Source: an uncultured Actinomycetes bacterium
GTDB taxonomy: Bacteria > Actinomycetota > Actinomycetes > S36-B12
Reading direction: 5' to 3'
Length of the DNA stretch: 5,985 nucleotides
Assembly (NCBI GenBank): GCA_937902285.1
Contig: CALGTB010000055.1
Span: forward strand, 1-5,985
Shown: piece by piece, positions 4,560 to 5,985 of the stretch
How the letters are laid out: each line of letters begins with the position of its first letter
Numbering within the stretch: position 1 is the first letter of the stretch
Program-made: the position numbers and the translations under genes
Notes under the pieces: model-generated
Databases searched by the model: none
Seen by the model: the letters and a program-made list of their open reading frames with translations, nothing else
What the model was told of the DNA's origin: nothing

Positions 4560-5985
4560 ATGGCTCAGTCGGGACGTGGAGGGCACCGCGTCCTGTGGTC
4601 GCTTCTGGTCGTCGGCATCGTCCTCGGAGCCGCGGCGTGGCTGGGGTTGAACTGGCTGTCGGCCTACCGCAGCGCCGAGGCGTTCCGAACCGAGATCACC
4701 GGCCTGCAGGCGTCGATCACGGCACGCGACTGGGCGGCCGTGACCGCCTCCGTGCCGCGGGCGCGCGAGGCGTCGCGCACCCTGGCGGAGGCCACCGAGC
4801 ATCCGACCTGGCGACTGCTGCAGGACCTCCCCGTGGTCGGAGCCAATGCCACGGCGGTGTCGGAGCTGGCCGTCGCCGCCTCGGCCCTGCTCACGGCAGC
4901 CGAGCCGCTGACGCCCTACGCGCAGCGCATCGTCGACGGTGAGGTGCGTCGGCCCGACGGATCGATCGATCTGACGATGGCGGTCGACGTCGCGCCGCTC
5001 ATGTCCCGGCTCGCCGTGGTCATCGACCACGAGGCCGACCGGCTCGGCCGCATCGACGCGTCGGCGCTGCGTCCCGAGGTCGCCGAGCCGCTGCAGCAGC
5101 TGCGCGACGAGCTCGCCGGCGCCGCCCCGGCCGTCAGCACGGCCGCCGACCTGGTGACGCGGGTGCCCGCGCTGCTGGGGGAGGACGGCGAACGGCGGTG
5201 GCTGGTGCTCCTGCAGAACCCGGCCGAGGCGCGCGGCACGGGCGGCTTCCCCGGCGCCTACGTCACGCTAGCGGCACGCGACGGAGCGATCTCGGTCGTG
5301 TCCGCGGGCAAGAGCGACGACCTGAACGCGCGGCCGATCCCGTCCGGCGGGGCCCCCGAGGACTCCCGGCTCCTGTGGGGCGACTTCCTGACGCAGTGGA
5401 ACACCTTCAACCTCTCGCCGCACTTCCCGCTGACCGGTCAGCTGGCCGCCGCAGGCATGGCGGCACGCGGGAAGCCGGTCGACGGCGTGCTGGCGGTCGA
5501 CCCGCGCACGGTCGCGGCGATGCTCGAGGTGACCGGCCCGGTCACCGCAGGAGGCCAGACCCTGACCGCGGAGAACGCCGAGCGGTTCTTCACGATCGAC
5601 TCGTATGCCACCATCCCGGACCAGACCGAGCGCGATCGCGTCACGATCGAGCTCGTCGGCGCCGTGCTGCAGGCGTTCCTGTCGGCGTCGTGGGACCCGG
5701 TGCTGCTGGCCGACGCCCTGACCGAGCCGATCGCCCAGGGCCGGATGCGCGTGTGGAGCGCCGATTCCGCCGAGCAGGAGTGGCTGGTCACCACCCCGGT
5801 CGGCGGGGCCGTGCCGAACGGCAAGGGATCGGTGGTGGCGGTGGCCTTCAACAACGCGGCCGGCAACAAGATGGACGCCTTCGTCGCCACGAGCATCGAC
5901 TACCAGCCGGGCCGGTGCGCCACCTCCCCGACGCAGCAGTCCGAGCTGGCCATCACCCTGCGCAACGATGCTCCCCTCGACCTGC
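4560..5985 (+). CDS. DUF4012 family membrane-anchored protein (3' partial)
   Basis: 475 residues are visible, with the frame still open at the right edge. ATG 4560 is the only plausible start: an in-frame TGA lies at 4545-4547 and no closer alternative exists. After a short basic tail (RGGHR) comes one hydrophobic helix (about 11-33), predicting an N-in anchor with the rest outside the cytoplasm. Residues ~35-200 are helical and Ala/Leu-rich with little else to recognise. From ~205 the DUF4012 signature is clear: LLGEDGERRWLVLLQNPAEA (205-224), GTGGFPGAYV (226-235), LSPHFPLTG (285-293), VDGVLAVDPRTVAAMLEVTGPV (307-328, the most diagnostic block) and LTAENAERFF (335-344). The family is widespread in Actinobacteria and often sits in exopolysaccharide or cell-wall glycan loci; its biochemical activity is not established to my knowledge. 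It is transcribed divergently from the amino-sugar operon across a 133-bp gap with shared repeats, so co-regulation is plausible. The family assignment is confident; the role in glycan export or attachment is inference. Confidence 0.88.
   Translation, partial: MAQSGRGGHRVLWSLLVVGIVLGAAAWLGLNWLSAYRSAEAFRTEITGLQASITARDWAAVTASVPRAREASRTLAEATEHPTWRLLQDLPVVGANATAVSELAVAASALLTAAEPLTPYAQRIVDGEVRRPDGSIDLTMAVDVAPLMSRLAVVIDHEADRLGRIDASALRPEVAEPLQQLRDELAGAAPAVSTAADLVTRVPALLGEDGERRWLVLLQNPAEARGTGGFPGAYVTLAARDGAISVVSAGKSDDLNARPIPSGGAPEDSRLLWGDFLTQWNTFNLSPHFPLTGQLAAAGMAARGKPVDGVLAVDPRTVAAMLEVTGPVTAGGQTLTAENAERFFTIDSYATIPDQTERDRVTIELVGAVLQAFLSASWDPVLLADALTEPIAQGRMRVWSADSAEQEWLVTTPVGGAVPNGKGSVVAVAFNNAAGNKMDAFVATSIDYQPGRCATSPTQQSELAITLRNDAPLDL

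Noticed and set aside
4467..5030. Minus-strand open frames within the DUF4012 gene and intergenic region (also 5438-5896)
   Set aside because: No motifs or ribosome binding sites, and they oppose the clear DUF4012 coding frame.

Overview
The window looks like a stretch of a surface-polysaccharide or rare-sugar gene cluster from a high-GC actinobacterium. The support for this is the very strong G/C preference at third codon positions, GTG starts, tightly coupled genes, and a DUF4012 protein, a family typical of actinobacterial glycan loci. Genus cannot be fixed from the sequence; a Nocardioides/Aeromicrobium-like lineage is only a guess.

Layout. (1) Positions 2-919, plus strand: the 3' part of a chimeric gene. 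It begins inside a lipoyl/biotinyl-type domain, continues through a peripheral-subunit (E3) binding domain like those of pyruvate dehydrogenase E2, and ends in a complete NeuD/PglD-type left-handed beta-helix sugar acyltransferase. (2) Positions 916-4426, minus strand: a three-gene operon transcribed toward gene 1. Its order is a DegT/DnrJ/EryC1/StrS PLP aminotransferase (GTG 4426), a sugar-nucleotide SDR epimerase/dehydratase carrying four N-terminal membrane helices (ATG 3224), and a TylF/macrocin-type O-methyltransferase (GTG 1629). The first junction is a TGATG stop/start overlap and the second a 5-nt gap. (3) Positions 4427-4559: a divergent intergenic region with a ribosome binding site and candidate -10 for the operon, plus an exact 12-bp direct repeat at 42-bp spacing flanking a 10-bp palindrome. 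(4) Positions 4560-5985, plus strand: a membrane-anchored DUF4012 protein running off the right edge.

How the genes may work together (inference). The SDR and the aminotransferase would make a nucleotide-linked amino sugar, the methyltransferase would O-methylate it or the growing glycan, and the NeuD-like enzyme would N- or O-acylate it. The unusual part is the acyl donor. The acyltransferase is built like a 2-oxo-acid dehydrogenase E2 whose usual CoA-transferring catalytic core has been replaced by a sugar acyltransferase. This suggests that acyl groups made by a dedicated E1 component could pass from lipoyl-lysine directly to a sugar, bypassing acyl-CoA. The E1 genes and the lipoyl-lysine, if present, lie left of the window.

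Genes 1 and 2 converge with interlocked TAG stop codons inside an 8-bp palindrome, so there is essentially no spacer. No RNA genes, CRISPR arrays or mobile elements were recognised.
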